A stretch of DNA of 64,000 nucleotides from Paenibacillus sp. JJ-100 (GCF_948329825.1 NZ_CAOJCM010000011.1:1-64000); one strand, 5' to 3'. Numbered from the stretch's first letter, positions 52,643 through 63,389 are shown. Notes: a model not told the origin generated them from the letters alone. Numbers and translations are program-made.

Positions 52643-53425
52643 ATGATGAACGTTACCGTATGCCAAAGCTGTGGGATGCCACTCACTAGTACAGATCAAT
52701 TCGGTACAGAGATGGATGGCAGCACCACTCGCAATTACTGCATTTATTGTTACAAGGATGGCAAGTTTGAGCAGCCACACATGTCACTTGAAGGCATGGT
52801 TGAGATGTGCACCACCATTCTCAGGGAGGAAGGCATGGATGAGGAATCAGCACGCTCGATGCTACGCAATCAGTTGCCTCATCTGAAACGCTGGCAGCAG
52901 GCAGGAATGTCACCAACCACGAAGGCCAATCCAGAAAAAAGTATTCCGCCCAGCGAGCCTGTCCGCTATGTAACCCTGCCCGGAAAACGTCTTGCAGGAG
53001 TGTCAGCACGTACGACCAACGCAATCGAGATGAGCGGCCAAGGCTGCATCGGCGCGTTGTGGGGCCGTTATTTTGCCTCCGAATCTCTTCCGGCTCCTGA
53101 AGCTCCACGTTATGGTTGTTACACAGATTATGTAGATGGCATCGCTGGTGAATATACCATCCTGATTGGACATGAAGTTGGTGAGAATGAAACGTTGCCC
53201 GCAGGATTCGATGAGGTTCAGCTCCCTCCTGCTACCTATGCTGTGTTTACTTCGAGAACAGGCCCAATGGTTGAGGTCGTCAGCGAAGTGTGGGGAGCCG
53301 TGTGGGCATGGAATCAGCAGAGTGACCGCACATTTACAGGAGATTTTGAGTACTACGATGAACGCAGTCTGAATCCGCAGCATACACAGGTAGATGTGTA
53401 TATTGCGGTAAAAGGGCAAAGATAA
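52643..53425 (+). CDS. zinc-ribbon and GyrI-like ligand-binding domain protein
   Basis: A 260-residue two-domain protein. The N-terminal part (about 1-85) is a putative zinc ribbon: CQSCGMPLTS and NYCIYCYKDGKF provide CxxC pairs, followed by MSLEGMVEMC. The C-terminal part (about 105-260) is an AraC effector-binding/GyrI-like domain with YGCYTDYVDGIAGEYTILIG and ATYAVFTSRTGPMVEVVSEVWG, which binds small hydrophobic ligands in BmrR and similar regulators. There is no HTH of its own. GAGGAGG lies five bases before ATG. A regulator partner for the upstream WYL protein or a drug sink are possible. Confidence 0.85.
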   Translation: MMNVTVCQSCGMPLTSTDQFGTEMDGSTTRNYCIYCYKDGKFEQPHMSLEGMVEMCTTILREEGMDEESARSMLRNQLPHLKRWQQAGMSPTTKANPEKSIPPSEPVRYVTLPGKRLAGVSARTTNAIEMSGQGCIGALWGRYFASESLPAPEAPRYGCYTDYVDGIAGEYTILIGHEVGENETLPAGFDEVQLPPATYAVFTSRTGPMVEVVSEVWGAVWAWNQQSDRTFTGDFEYYDERSLNPQHTQVDVYIAVKGQR

Positions 53426-53516
53426 CGTTATATACCGTCTAGAAGTGATGTTGTGAACGGAGATAACACCAACGGATTGCCCTCTAGAAGCGGGGAGTTG
53501 AATAAAGGAAATGTGT

Positions 53517-53544
53517 AGCTGCCAAAAGACATTGGCAGCTTTTT
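53517..53544 (+). terminator. terminator after the zinc-ribbon gene
   Basis: Stem AGCTGCCA/TGGCAGCT followed by TTTTT. Confidence 0.85.
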
Positions 53545-53631
53545 CGACTTATTCTGAACTACCTACCCCGACCATAGTACCAAGTTAGTTAGCATTAATC
53601 ATACCTAGTCACTTGGTCATATGCCTTAGAG

Positions 53632-53873
53632 TCAGGTACCATTGACTTCCTTAAAATTAGGACCATTCGCATAACAACTGTTCCGATACTCCCATAGGTC
53701 CATTTTAATATCAGGTCCTTTACTCCTGATTTCCTCTAAAACCGTTTACATCTCCAAAATACTGGGTAAAATCACTAAAGTCGAAATGAATTAAAGGCTC
53801 CATAACAGAAATTTCACGGAACAAGTCATATGTACCTATATGCGAATATACGAATTTCAGCTCGACTTTCTAT
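53632..53873 (-). pseudogene. frameshifted coding remnant, unknown family
   Basis: This gene-free 400-base stretch holds two protein-like minus-strand reading frames that abut. The first (from about 53873) reads VELKFVYSHIGTYDLFREIS and on to DFTQYFGDV; the second continues TVLEEIRSKGPDIKMDLWEY and ends at 53632 with FKEVNGT. Joining them needs one frameshift near 53755. No start or ribosome site is visible. Probably a decayed gene fragment; no family recognised. Confidence 0.3.
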
Positions 53874-53956
53874 TCATATAACCGACACAGCTTAACTGAA
53901 TGAAATACATATTATATTAAGATGCATGTCTATCATGCATGTAAGGAGGAACCAGA

Positions 53957-54124
53957 ATGATCCGCATGCCTATTCAGCATATGCTCCCGTATCACCACCA
54001 ATACCCGCGCAACACGGTGACGGCCGCTCCGAAAAAGGAAAATGAGAACACTCAAGGACCATCCTTTCATGAAATTTTACAGCAGAAAATGGCGAAAAAG
54101 AACGTATCGATGAACATGAGATAA
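53957..54124 (+). CDS. 55-residue small protein
   Basis: A short gene with an excellent AAGGAGG site six bases before ATG. The product starts MIRMPIQHMLPYHHQYPRN and has a basic tail. The middle segment GPSFHEILQQKMAKK resembles short motifs in flagellar-operon proteins such as FlgD-neighbour proteins (F-x-x-I/V-L-x-x-K), but no flagellar genes are near. No recognised family; probably real because of the ribosome site and lack of competing frames. Confidence 0.5.
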   Translation: MIRMPIQHMLPYHHQYPRNTVTAAPKKENENTQGPSFHEILQQKMAKKNVSMNMR

Positions 54125-54261
54125 TGCTTTACATCTCTGTAGCAGCTCCCTATACTACGGGGTACAGGGTGAACATTCAAACGTGGTCGTTTTTAGTATA
54201 TCGCGCTCAATGTTTGATTGGCTCACGCCTTCTACCCAGCTTTAGATAAAGGGGACTGCCT

Positions 54262-54939
54262 ATGAGCACTATTGCCTGTTTTCACGCGCATCACTCCAAT
54301 ATCAGCCTGATCGAGCAGGCACTGACTTCTTATAATATCGAATTGATCCACTACGTTGATCCCGGTCTTGATCGGCTTAAGCATGATGAGGATTTTAACA
54401 ACGACCTTGTTCGGGAGAAAGTCGATCAGACACTGCAATGGATGAGTCGCTGTCACGCTGACGCTATTCTTGTGACATGCACCTTGTTCGCAGCTGTACT
54501 GGAACAACACATGCACCCGTTGCCGATTCCGGTAACGGGTATTGATGATTCTCTGCTCGCCATGATGCTCACGCATCCTGGGCGGTATTTGCTCGCCTTT
54601 ACCAACCCCGCTACGGTAGAACCGACGATGGCACGATATCATGCGCATCTCGATCGACACATGGCAGGACAGGAAAAACCTGAGCTCGAATCTATACTGC
54701 TGCCAGGTCTATTTGACATGATCATGCGAGGTGACCAGGAAGGCTACCTTGCGGCATTAAAGGAGACATTGCAGCAACTTGCTCTAGAGCGCAAGGATAC
54801 CTCTCTTGTCGCCGCTCAGCTCTCCATGGCTCCCGCCGCTGAGCAGGCATCCGTTAATGCAGGCACGACCATCTATACCCCCCTATCACGATTAGGCGCG
54901 AGTTTGGAGCGGGAGATCGGCATTACGAAGAAAGTATAG
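54262..54939 (+). CDS. aspartate/glutamate racemase-like protein lacking second catalytic Cys
   Basis: A 225-residue protein with the fold pattern of the Asp/Glu/hydantoin racemase superfamily: N-terminal ACFHAHHSNISLIEQAL, and a first catalytic-type Cys in ILVTCTLFAAVLEQ (about residue 74). The equivalent second cysteine segment, near LVAAQLSMAPAAEQA (about residue 185), has Ser instead, so classical two-base racemisation is unlikely. It may act as another racemase-fold enzyme. ATG lies about 10 bases past GATAAAGGGG. Confidence 0.65.
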   Translation: MSTIACFHAHHSNISLIEQALTSYNIELIHYVDPGLDRLKHDEDFNNDLVREKVDQTLQWMSRCHADAILVTCTLFAAVLEQHMHPLPIPVTGIDDSLLAMMLTHPGRYLLAFTNPATVEPTMARYHAHLDRHMAGQEKPELESILLPGLFDMIMRGDQEGYLAALKETLQQLALERKDTSLVAAQLSMAPAAEQASVNAGTTIYTPLSRLGASLEREIGITKKV

Positions 54940-54987
54940 AAGTCCTGCTATATGCTTGTACACTTTTATTCCGGAGGGAACACTATC

Positions 54988-55431
54988 ATGATAAATCTCG
55001 CTGTAGAACCAGGCCAATCGATCGGGGATATCCGGTTAGGCATGACACAGAAGGAAGTTGAACAGACAGAAGCTTTCGCCTTTGATCCGAAGGTGGAGTA
55101 TGACACTCAAGGGAAAGCTATTTTTATTGAATTCTATGAAAGTGATGAATGTAAATGTGTGCTGGGTGAGCTTGATCTGCTGGGCACGGAGGCTGACGTT
55201 CTAATTCCACAGTTGGATGCAATTGCACCATATGATCGCGAAGACCCTGAGCTAGGTTTCAGTTATCAGTTCGATCAGATTGGCTTGATCCTGTGGCGTC
55301 CCGTAGCTATGACCCGAGAGGAGATGAATGAGCCTTGGTTTCTGGAGATGTCGACCGAAAATCAGCAGGATGAAATGAAACACCTCTGCTTCTCCACGGT
55401 AGCCATCTACACCGAAGGATATTATGAGTAA
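54988..55431 (+). CDS. hypothetical protein
   Basis: A 147-residue acidic protein. Its N-terminus PGQSIGDIRLGMTQKEVEQ matches the short 'G-x-x-R/K-LGMTxxEV' beginning seen in BamE/SmpA-like or PcfJ-type small domains, but the rest is unassigned. ATG 54988 is preferred because GGAGGG is nine bases upstream. It lies 49 bases after the racemase-like gene and may share its transcript. Confidence 0.65.
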   Translation: MINLAVEPGQSIGDIRLGMTQKEVEQTEAFAFDPKVEYDTQGKAIFIEFYESDECKCVLGELDLLGTEADVLIPQLDAIAPYDREDPELGFSYQFDQIGLILWRPVAMTREEMNEPWFLEMSTENQQDEMKHLCFSTVAIYTEGYYE

Positions 55432-55562
55432 ATGTAGGAGTATCCATTGAATTATCCATTGGAGTACCCATTAAAGTACCCCTATGAGGAATAACAATCT
55501 TAAACGCAAAGAGATGCAGAACAGCAGGCGTAGGCTGATTTATTTAATAGTATAGATATAAG

Positions 55563-55591
55563 AAAAGAGAACGTACCTACGTTCTCTTTTT
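55563..55591 (+). terminator. intrinsic terminator
   Basis: Perfect 12-base stem AAAAGAGAACGT/ACGTTCTCTTTT with four-base loop and T-run. It ends the rightward unit before thiC. Confidence 0.9.
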
Positions 55592-55772
55592 GTTTCACAT
55601 CATATAAAAATAAGATGTGATTAATACCATGAAATTGTTATATATGCTTAACTTGTTTTATTAGGCATGGGATGCTCCGCTCTTCTACATGCAGGTAATC
55701 TGAGACTGTCCGATGGCATATTGTTTGTAATTGCAGGTATCTTAATCGTATATGGAACAAAATTGATTAGCA

Positions 55773-57611
<1,839 letters not shown>

Positions 57612-57922
57612 TTAGATCTTCGTTTGTCTCATGTCTTCCATGAACGTGTCAGCGTCGTATCCGCTACCCACCTGTCTAGAACACCCGGAGTACAGAAGAT
57701 TAGCAGGAATGATCCTGCGCAAAGGGCCAGATTATCCAAGAGACCGGTTTTATGTACAGTTAGCACGGGGCAATGAACCTAAGATCCAATACCTATGGTG
57801 CAGGTAACGTTCGTGGTTCTTCAGCTCCTTCTCCTCATCACATGACCCTTAGCTGCTTATGCCAAGCCCCGAAGGCCACTATGAGTATCGCAACCAAAGA
57901 ACCTCTGCTTGCCGCTGTATAT

Positions 57923-57949
57923 AAAAAAGCCGGTTCCGAAGGAACCGAC
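57923..57949 (-). terminator. terminator of the TPP riboswitch
   Basis: Minus-strand stem GTCGGTTCC/GGAACCGGC followed by TTTTTT, about 105 bases after the aptamer; the expected OFF structure when TPP is bound. Confidence 0.85.
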
Positions 57950-58053
57950 TCATGTCCATCACCATACACGCAACTCGGGTAATCTGCTGGATATCAGCAA
58001 CGATTAGCTCCGGTTAACATCTGTGGTGTCTGTGGTCATATGGCCGATTACTT

Positions 58054-58147
58054 CCCTACGCTGGTATGATCCAGATCAGGTGCAAAGGGTCCAGAATCTC
58101 ATGCGATCCCGTCTCAGTCCGGACAATTCGGACTCCCCCAGTAACGT
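58054..58147 (-). ncRNA. TPP riboswitch (THI element)
   Basis: On the minus strand the conserved parts are ACTGGGGGAG, CTGAGACGGGATC, GACCCTTTGCACCTGATC and TGGATCATACCAGCGTAG. They form the full THI-box aptamer ahead of thiC. Confidence 0.95.
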
Positions 58148-58297
58148 AAACGTATTGCGACTTCCTAGTCGCTGTTCAACTTAACATATAACATTCAACC
58201 GACCTCGCTGGTCGTCCATTACAGAGTAGCTTAATCTGGACATAAATACAACCTTAATATTCCAGAGAATGAACTCTGTTCAAGCTAAGATCAGCCC

Positions 58298-59047
58298 TTA
58301 TGGCAGCATAAGTCCCATCTGCGTAGCCGCTTCTTTCAATACAGGTGCATATTCGTGCAAAGTATCTTGCGAAAGCCTGCTGACAGGTCCAGACACGGAA
58401 AGTGCTGCCGCAATGTTACCTCTTCGATCCATAATTGGCACCGATACAGCGGCGGCTCCCGGCTCACGTTCTTCGTAACTGGTTGCGTAACCACTTGCCC
58501 GAATGTCCTCCATCTGAGCCAGATATACTGCCGGATCGATAAATACAGGCCACTCCGGGCCGTTCATCAGCTCCTCCCGATCCTCAGCGGAAGCAAATGC
58601 CATCAGCACTTTGCTGGAGGCCCCTACAGAAAGCGGCAGTCTAACTCCGACAGGGGCAACCCGGCGTATAGCCTGATCACTCTGCACCGCTTGGATTCGA
58701 ATCCGTTCACCGCCGTCACGGAGGTAGAGACTTACCGTTTCGCCCAAACGATCCCTTAGCCGCTCCATTGCAGGCAACAATAGAATCGCAGGATCATCAC
58801 TACGAGACATGTGAGCAGACAGTTCCCAGATGCGTATACCGAGCCGGTACTTCTCGGTTGCTGCATCGCGTATAACAAAGCCCTTGTCCTCCAGCGTAGC
58901 CATCAATCGATGTACCGTACTTTTGTGAAGACCGATCTGGCTGGCAATTTCAGTGAGTCCGAGATCACTACGCGAGGTAAAACATAATAATATATCTAGC
59001 GCCCGTTCAACAGCTCGGACGGTTAACTTGCGATCTTCTACACCCAT
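58298..59047 (-). CDS. IclR-family transcription regulator
   Basis: A 249-residue regulator with an N-terminal winged HTH (about 8-70: ALDILLCFTSRSDLGLTEIASQIG then LHKSTVHRLMATLEDKG) and a C-terminal GAF-like ligand domain (about 85-245: VRLPLSVGASSKVLMAFAS and GYATSYEEREPGAAAVSVPI). IclR proteins control catabolic genes for aromatic or sugar acids. No obvious target is adjacent; it lies between thiC (same strand) and a divergent hydrolase gene. Start at ATG 59047 with AGGAGGG upstream. Confidence 0.9.
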   Translation of the reverse strand: MGVEDRKLTVRAVERALDILLCFTSRSDLGLTEIASQIGLHKSTVHRLMATLEDKGFVIRDAATEKYRLGIRIWELSAHMSRSDDPAILLLPAMERLRDRLGETVSLYLRDGGERIRIQAVQSDQAIRRVAPVGVRLPLSVGASSKVLMAFASAEDREELMNGPEWPVFIDPAVYLAQMEDIRASGYATSYEEREPGAAAVSVPIMDRRGNIAAALSVSGPVSRLSQDTLHEYAPVLKEAATQMGLMLP

Positions 59048-59271
59048 GGCATAATGCCCTCCTCATGTTTCATCACATGAAACTTGGTTACATAAATTAT
59101 ATGAGAAACGGTCTCGTATGTAAACCTGAAAGAGCTATTTATGTGAACGAAAAAATGAGCAGGCCTGTCTACTTATCACGACAAAACCTCCTGTAATTTG
59201 CACACAATAGAAAAGTTAACCATACATCTAAAGTACTATATAACAATTACGTAACAAATGCGCTCAATCCA

Positions 59272-59300
59272 TTGACTTTGACTATATTGGCACATACGAT
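59272..59300 (+). promoter_or_regulatory. sigma-A-like promoter of the alpha/beta hydrolase gene
   Basis: -35 TTGACT (59272-59277) and -10 TACGAT (59295-59300) with a 17-base spacer. The 400-base divergent region otherwise shows only AT-rich sequence. Confidence 0.6.
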
Positions 59301-59453
59301 AAAGACAGGAATCCTTTCAGATATAACAACTAATCATGACTTTAGAATCAGGGTGCCATCCCAGTAAATTAGGATATTTACGGTTATTCTATTTCCACCG
59401 TTGTTATCTTCGGCCAGCTTTATTTTTAACCGAACTTTAAAGGAGGGGCGTGC

Positions 59454-60479
59454 ATGTATCCGACATCCCAGAGCGATGCCCCGCTGCATACCAAAGTGTC
59501 CGATCTGCCCTCTTCATTATCACCGAGGTTGATTCGGTTCAAGCATATTATCGTAGCGTTGCTGCTCTCCGTTGTATTTTTTCTGTTGTTTTGTTTTATC
59601 GCCTTGCATGGTTATATTGCATGGGTGTTATCGAATCCTACGGTCGCACCGGTATTTTCCAATCCGATGCAGGCCAAAAATATGAAATACGAAGACATTA
59701 CCTTCCCCGCAGCAGACGGCAGCCGCACAATGCAGGGCTGGTACATTCCTGCTAGCCATGATACTGCCAAAACGATTATCTTCAGTCATGGCTACGGGGC
59801 GAATCGTGAGGAAACCTGGGTTCCTATGTATGATCTGGCCCATTATGCGCATCAACTTGGCTTTAATGTTGTTATGTTCGATTACGGCTTCGCCTCCCAG
59901 GTGAACAAGGCTGTAGCTACTGGAGGGAAAGCTGAGTCACAGCAATTACTGGGAGCCATTCAGTTTGCCAAGCAGCGTGGTGCACAAGAACTGGTCGTCT
60001 GGGGCTTCTCCATGGGAGCGGGAACTGCTCTACAGACCGGACTGTTGACGGATGAAGTGAACGCGATGATTCTGGATAGCACCTTCCTGTTGGAACCAGA
60101 TACGCTCTATCACAACATTCATAATCAGATTAACCTACCGCGTCAGCCTACGTTGGAGATTATGAAGCTACTCTTCCCGGTATTGAACGGTACAGGTCTG
60201 CAACAGATCCCGTATCAGGAAGTGAAGAAAAAAGACTATCCATTCCCGATCTTCTTCATTCACGGTACTCAGGACGAGAAGGCACCTTACCCGATTGCCG
60301 AGTTTCTCGCAGCCAATCAAACGAATCCTTATTCCGATCAATGGATTGTGCAAGACGCACATCATGAATTGATCTTCCGGGAGCATCCAAAAGAATATCT
60401 GCGGCGTGTCTCGACGTTCCTTAGTCATGTAACAGATACGAGTGATAACGACGATGTGCCAAATAACGTGCAGTTTTAA
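59454..60479 (+). CDS. alpha/beta hydrolase with N-terminal membrane anchor
   Basis: A 341-residue protein. One hydrophobic helix (about 33-58, IIVALLLSVVFFLLFCFIAL) anchors it. The hydrolase domain follows: oxyanion HG in IFSHGYGANRE, nucleophile Ser in VWGFSMGAG (about residue 185), Asp in FFIHGTQDEKAP, and His in QDAHHELIF. It is similar to Bacillus YqkD-like esterases. Substrate unknown; possibly esterase on envelope lipids or xenobiotics. ATG start with AGGAGGGGCG upstream. Single gene with a terminator. Confidence 0.9.
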   Translation: MYPTSQSDAPLHTKVSDLPSSLSPRLIRFKHIIVALLLSVVFFLLFCFIALHGYIAWVLSNPTVAPVFSNPMQAKNMKYEDITFPAADGSRTMQGWYIPASHDTAKTIIFSHGYGANREETWVPMYDLAHYAHQLGFNVVMFDYGFASQVNKAVATGGKAESQQLLGAIQFAKQRGAQELVVWGFSMGAGTALQTGLLTDEVNAMILDSTFLLEPDTLYHNIHNQINLPRQPTLEIMKLLFPVLNGTGLQQIPYQEVKKKDYPFPIFFIHGTQDEKAPYPIAEFLAANQTNPYSDQWIVQDAHHELIFREHPKEYLRRVSTFLSHVTDTSDNDDVPNNVQF

Positions 60480-60531
60480 TCGGCACCATTTTCTCATTCA
60501 TCTTCGTGTGAATCATCGTTACAATATATTT

Positions 60532-60556
60532 AGAGCCCTGCGGGGCTCTTTTTTTT
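60532..60556 (+). terminator. terminator of the hydrolase gene
   Basis: Stem AGAGCCC/GGGCTCT with TGCG-type loop followed by eight T residues. Confidence 0.93.
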
Positions 60557-60699
60557 ATACATAGGACAATACACCTCAAGAATACACTGTTGAGACCATG
60601 CATAGATAATGGAACGAAGACTGCGTAAGTGTGTTAGCTTCTCTCTTGAATGTTGTGTTCTACTAAAAAAGTAACCGAATGATCGGAGGTTCAACGTAC

Positions 60700-61992
60700 A
60701 TGAATTGTGATGGATACGGCCGTCTGCTTCCTCTGCGCACCCTGGAAGAAATCCGGTTCTGGAAAGAGCAGGAGAAAGAACATACGCTCATTATTCGTGC
60801 ACTGGTTCCTGACCTGGAGCCGTCTTACGTTAAACTACTGGAAGAATGGGAAGCTGCTTTTGCCCATAGTGAGCGCACAGCGAATCAACTCTTAAAACAG
60901 CTCTTACCAGCAACCCAGCCACCCGCCCCTTATATGATGCGTTGTATTGATCAACTTGTCGCTGCAGCACAGCATCAGTCCAGAGAGTTTATTAAACAGC
61001 TGTATATCATGCTAGAGCAAAGCGCGGCTGTGCAGGCAGCCCCGCTGGCTCAAACCTTCATTCTGCATGCCATTCGTGAATCCGAGTATTTCCTAGGGGT
61101 ATTAGATACGTTGAGTCAGCCAGGCATTTTGCGGGACTTAGATTCACCATCATCGACACTGCTGGAAAACGCACTGCACAGCACGGCCACAACAGGCAAT
61201 CAAACTGTCCGGCATGAAGCAAGCGAATCACAAGCCCCTGCTGCGGGAAATACAAAAGCTTCTCCTACCGCTTCCGCGCTGTTGCAATCTACAGCACTCC
61301 AGCATTCAACCGGCGAGACAGCTCCATCTGAATCTACGCTCACCTCTCCTCCGGTAAAAGAAAGACCTGTCCCCATTGGGGGACATACGCTGCCTCCCCT
61401 CCCCTATGCCTATAATGCGCTGGAGCCACATATTGACGCACTGACGATGCGAATCCATCATGACAAGCACCACCAGTCTTATGTGGATGGATTAAATGTT
61501 GCAGAGAAGAAACTGGCTGAATCTCGAAAAAAGAATAATTTTGAACTCGTTAAACATTGGGAGCGCGAACTCGCCTTTAACGGCGCTGGGCATTATCTTC
61601 ACACCATTTTCTGGACGATTATGAATCCAGCAGGTGGGGGTAAACCTACCGGCATGCTTGCAGAGCAGATCAAACGTGATTTTGGCAGCTATGAAGCTTT
61701 CAAAAATCAATTCACTGAAGCAGCCAACAAGGTGGAGGGCAGTGGCTGGGCAATGCTGGTCTGGAGCCCAAGGGCACATCGTTTGGAAATTTTACAAGCC
61801 GAAAAACATCAAAATCTTTCTCAATCGGATATCGTTCCGCTCCTCCCGCTGGATGTATGGGAACATGCCTACTATCTCAAACATCAGAATGAGCGCAAAA
61901 AGTACATCGAAGACTGGTGGAATGTCGTCTACTGGCCTGCTGTGGCTGAACGGTATGAAACTGCTCGCAAGCTACTGTGGCCACCCTACTAA
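60700..61992 (+). CDS. DUF2935-superoxide dismutase (Fe/Mn) fusion protein
   Basis: A 430-residue two-domain protein. The C-terminal 200 residues form a complete Fe/Mn superoxide dismutase that converts superoxide to oxygen and hydrogen peroxide: LPPLPYAYNALEPHIDALTM, metal His in IHHDKHHQSYVDGL, His in GAGHYLHTIFW, and Asp/His in LPLDVWEHAYYLKHQ. The N-terminal 140 residues match half of a DUF2935-like helical bundle (LEEIRFWKEQEKEHTLIIRAL and FILHAIRESEYFLGVLD), which has ferritin-like His/Glu positions. A Ser/Thr/Ala-rich linker (about 145-215) joins them. ATG 60700 with GGAGG ten bases upstream. Single gene. Confidence 0.9.
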   Translation: MNCDGYGRLLPLRTLEEIRFWKEQEKEHTLIIRALVPDLEPSYVKLLEEWEAAFAHSERTANQLLKQLLPATQPPAPYMMRCIDQLVAAAQHQSREFIKQLYIMLEQSAAVQAAPLAQTFILHAIRESEYFLGVLDTLSQPGILRDLDSPSSTLLENALHSTATTGNQTVRHEASESQAPAAGNTKASPTASALLQSTALQHSTGETAPSESTLTSPPVKERPVPIGGHTLPPLPYAYNALEPHIDALTMRIHHDKHHQSYVDGLNVAEKKLAESRKKNNFELVKHWERELAFNGAGHYLHTIFWTIMNPAGGGKPTGMLAEQIKRDFGSYEAFKNQFTEAANKVEGSGWAMLVWSPRAHRLEILQAEKHQNLSQSDIVPLLPLDVWEHAYYLKHQNERKKYIEDWWNVVYWPAVAERYETARKLLWPPY

Positions 61993-62037
61993 GCATTCTG
62001 CCCGGCAAGTCGCATAACCAGATCATCACTCCTATAC

Positions 62038-62080
62038 AAAAAAAGAGATATCTACAGTCCATGACTGATCGATATCTCTT
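62038..62080 (-). terminator. terminator of the 74-residue protein gene
   Basis: Stem AAGAGATATC/GATATCTCTT followed on the minus strand by TTTTTTT; lies between convergent genes and could act both ways. Confidence 0.88.
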
Positions 62081-62109
62081 CAAACCCACATATATACGTC
62101 ATACTTATG

Positions 62110-62334
62110 CTAAGAAGCACAGCCCTCACATGCTACATAGTTGTCGCCAACCTGCTTGCTAATCGCAATCAGATCGCCGAGTTTGATGTCGGACTCTTCT
62201 GTGAACTCCAGATCGGCAATACGCGCCACAATAAGGGCCGCCGCCTCTTCCTTACTTGTTGCCATTTGACTGAACTCTGATGTTTCACCTGTCGAAATGA
62301 CTTCATACAGGTATGTATATCTCAATGTTTCCAC
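62110..62334 (-). CDS. small hypothetical protein
   Basis: A 74-residue protein ending in ACEGCAS with two Cys. Residues about 20-45 form a helix (TSKEEAAALIVARIADLEF). No recognised family. GTG start at 62334; AAGGAGAGG lies about nine bases upstream. Its own terminator follows. Located after the lipL gene on the same strand. Confidence 0.6.
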   Translation of the reverse strand: METLRYTYLYEVISTGETSEFSQMATSKEEAAALIVARIADLEFTEESDIKLGDLIAISKQVGDNYVACEGCAS

Positions 62335-62405
62335 TCTAATCCTCTCCTTCCGAAATCACATCATACCATCTCTGTTACCCAATTCCAAGCCCATTGAAAA
62401 AGAAC

Positions 62406-63284
62406 TCAGTCATATCGCAGCTTCATCTGCTCTGCCGTCAGCCTCACTTCATCCGAGCCAACAGTGAGCACTCGCTCGGTCTCTGCATAAGGATATCGCT
62501 TGCGCAGTGTACGCACCAGTGAAGCTGTATATGATGCAGTAGACGGCACGTCTGCTACCTCCTGCAAACTTGCCATCGTCCCGGGTTTTACCTCAGGATA
62601 TCCTTCGGTTAGTCCGTCTGAAGCTTCTTCATAGAATCTGCGTACGTCCGCAGCAAGCTTATCTCCCTGACCTTCTACAATGATAAACGCCGTAATAATA
62701 TAGGCTTTGGCCTGCCGCCGCTGGGCAATACCGCAGAATTTCAATCCACCCACGCTAACATCATAATCTCCAGGGCAGAAGGCACCCTGGACTTCCCCGG
62801 TCTTCGCCTGAGCTGACCAAGGGGTTAAAGACTCCGCAATAATCGAGGCCATCTCTCGAAAATCATCATGGATATTCATTGCATGCTCCGGATTGGGCAA
62901 GATCAGTGACACATTCACTACTCCCGGATTCAGTGGAACTGCGGCACCACCAGAAGGTCGCACACAGACCGCTATCCCCTTACTTCGGATGCGCTCCATC
63001 GCTTCGACTGCGCGCGGCAGCCTGCGGTCACGTAGCCCAGCCACGAAGGCGTCTGGATGCCGCCATATATGAGCAACAGGTGGATGTCCTGCTCCTACTC
63101 GTCTACACATGACTTCTTCCCATGCAAAAGCGTCAAGTACGCTGCTCCCACGGCGCATAAGCGGTGTCTCCCAAATCTGCAAACGCAGAGAGGAATGCTT
63201 ATCAGCAGGTTTCTTTATGTCAGTCCAATTCAAATCGCCCTTCTTCTGCTCAGGCAGTTGATCGGACTCGGAAGATGTACTCAT
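62406..63284 (-). CDS. lipL: octanoyl-[GcvH]:protein N-octanoyltransferase
   Basis: An amidotransferase of the LplA/LipB fold that moves octanoyl groups from GcvH to the E2 subunits of 2-oxoacid dehydrogenases during lipoate assembly. The catalytic Cys is in GAFCPGDYDVSVGGLKFCGI, a segment closely matching Bacillus LipL (SYCPGSYDLSI). VRPSGGAAVPLNPGVVNVSL fits the lipoyl-binding loop. Length about 292, LipL-like (LipM differs here). ATG 63284 is preferred over GTG 63287 because GGAGG is nine bases upstream. Transcribed in the same direction as folE, but a terminator lies between. Confidence 0.9.
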   Translation of the reverse strand: MSTSSESDQLPEQKKGDLNWTDIKKPADKHSSLRLQIWETPLMRRGSSVLDAFAWEEVMCRRVGAGHPPVAHIWRHPDAFVAGLRDRRLPRAVEAMERIRSKGIAVCVRPSGGAAVPLNPGVVNVSLILPNPEHAMNIHDDFREMASIIAESLTPWSAQAKTGEVQGAFCPGDYDVSVGGLKFCGIAQRRQAKAYIITAFIIVEGQGDKLAADVRRFYEEASDGLTEGYPEVKPGTMASLQEVADVPSTASYTASLVRTLRKRYPYAETERVLTVGSDEVRLTAEQMKLRYD

Positions 63285-63350
63285 CACCCATGACCTCCAC
63301 GATCGAATTCATATGTAATTCAGTCAATGACACCAGGAAACGCCCTATAT

Positions 63351-63385
63351 AAATAAGCCGGTTCCTCAAGGAACCCGGCTTATTT
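63351..63385 (-). terminator. terminator of folE
   Basis: Stem AAATAAGCCGGGTTCCT/AGGAACCGGCTTATTT on the minus strand with T-rich flank, just after the folE stop. Confidence 0.9.
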
Positions 63386-63389
63386 ATCA

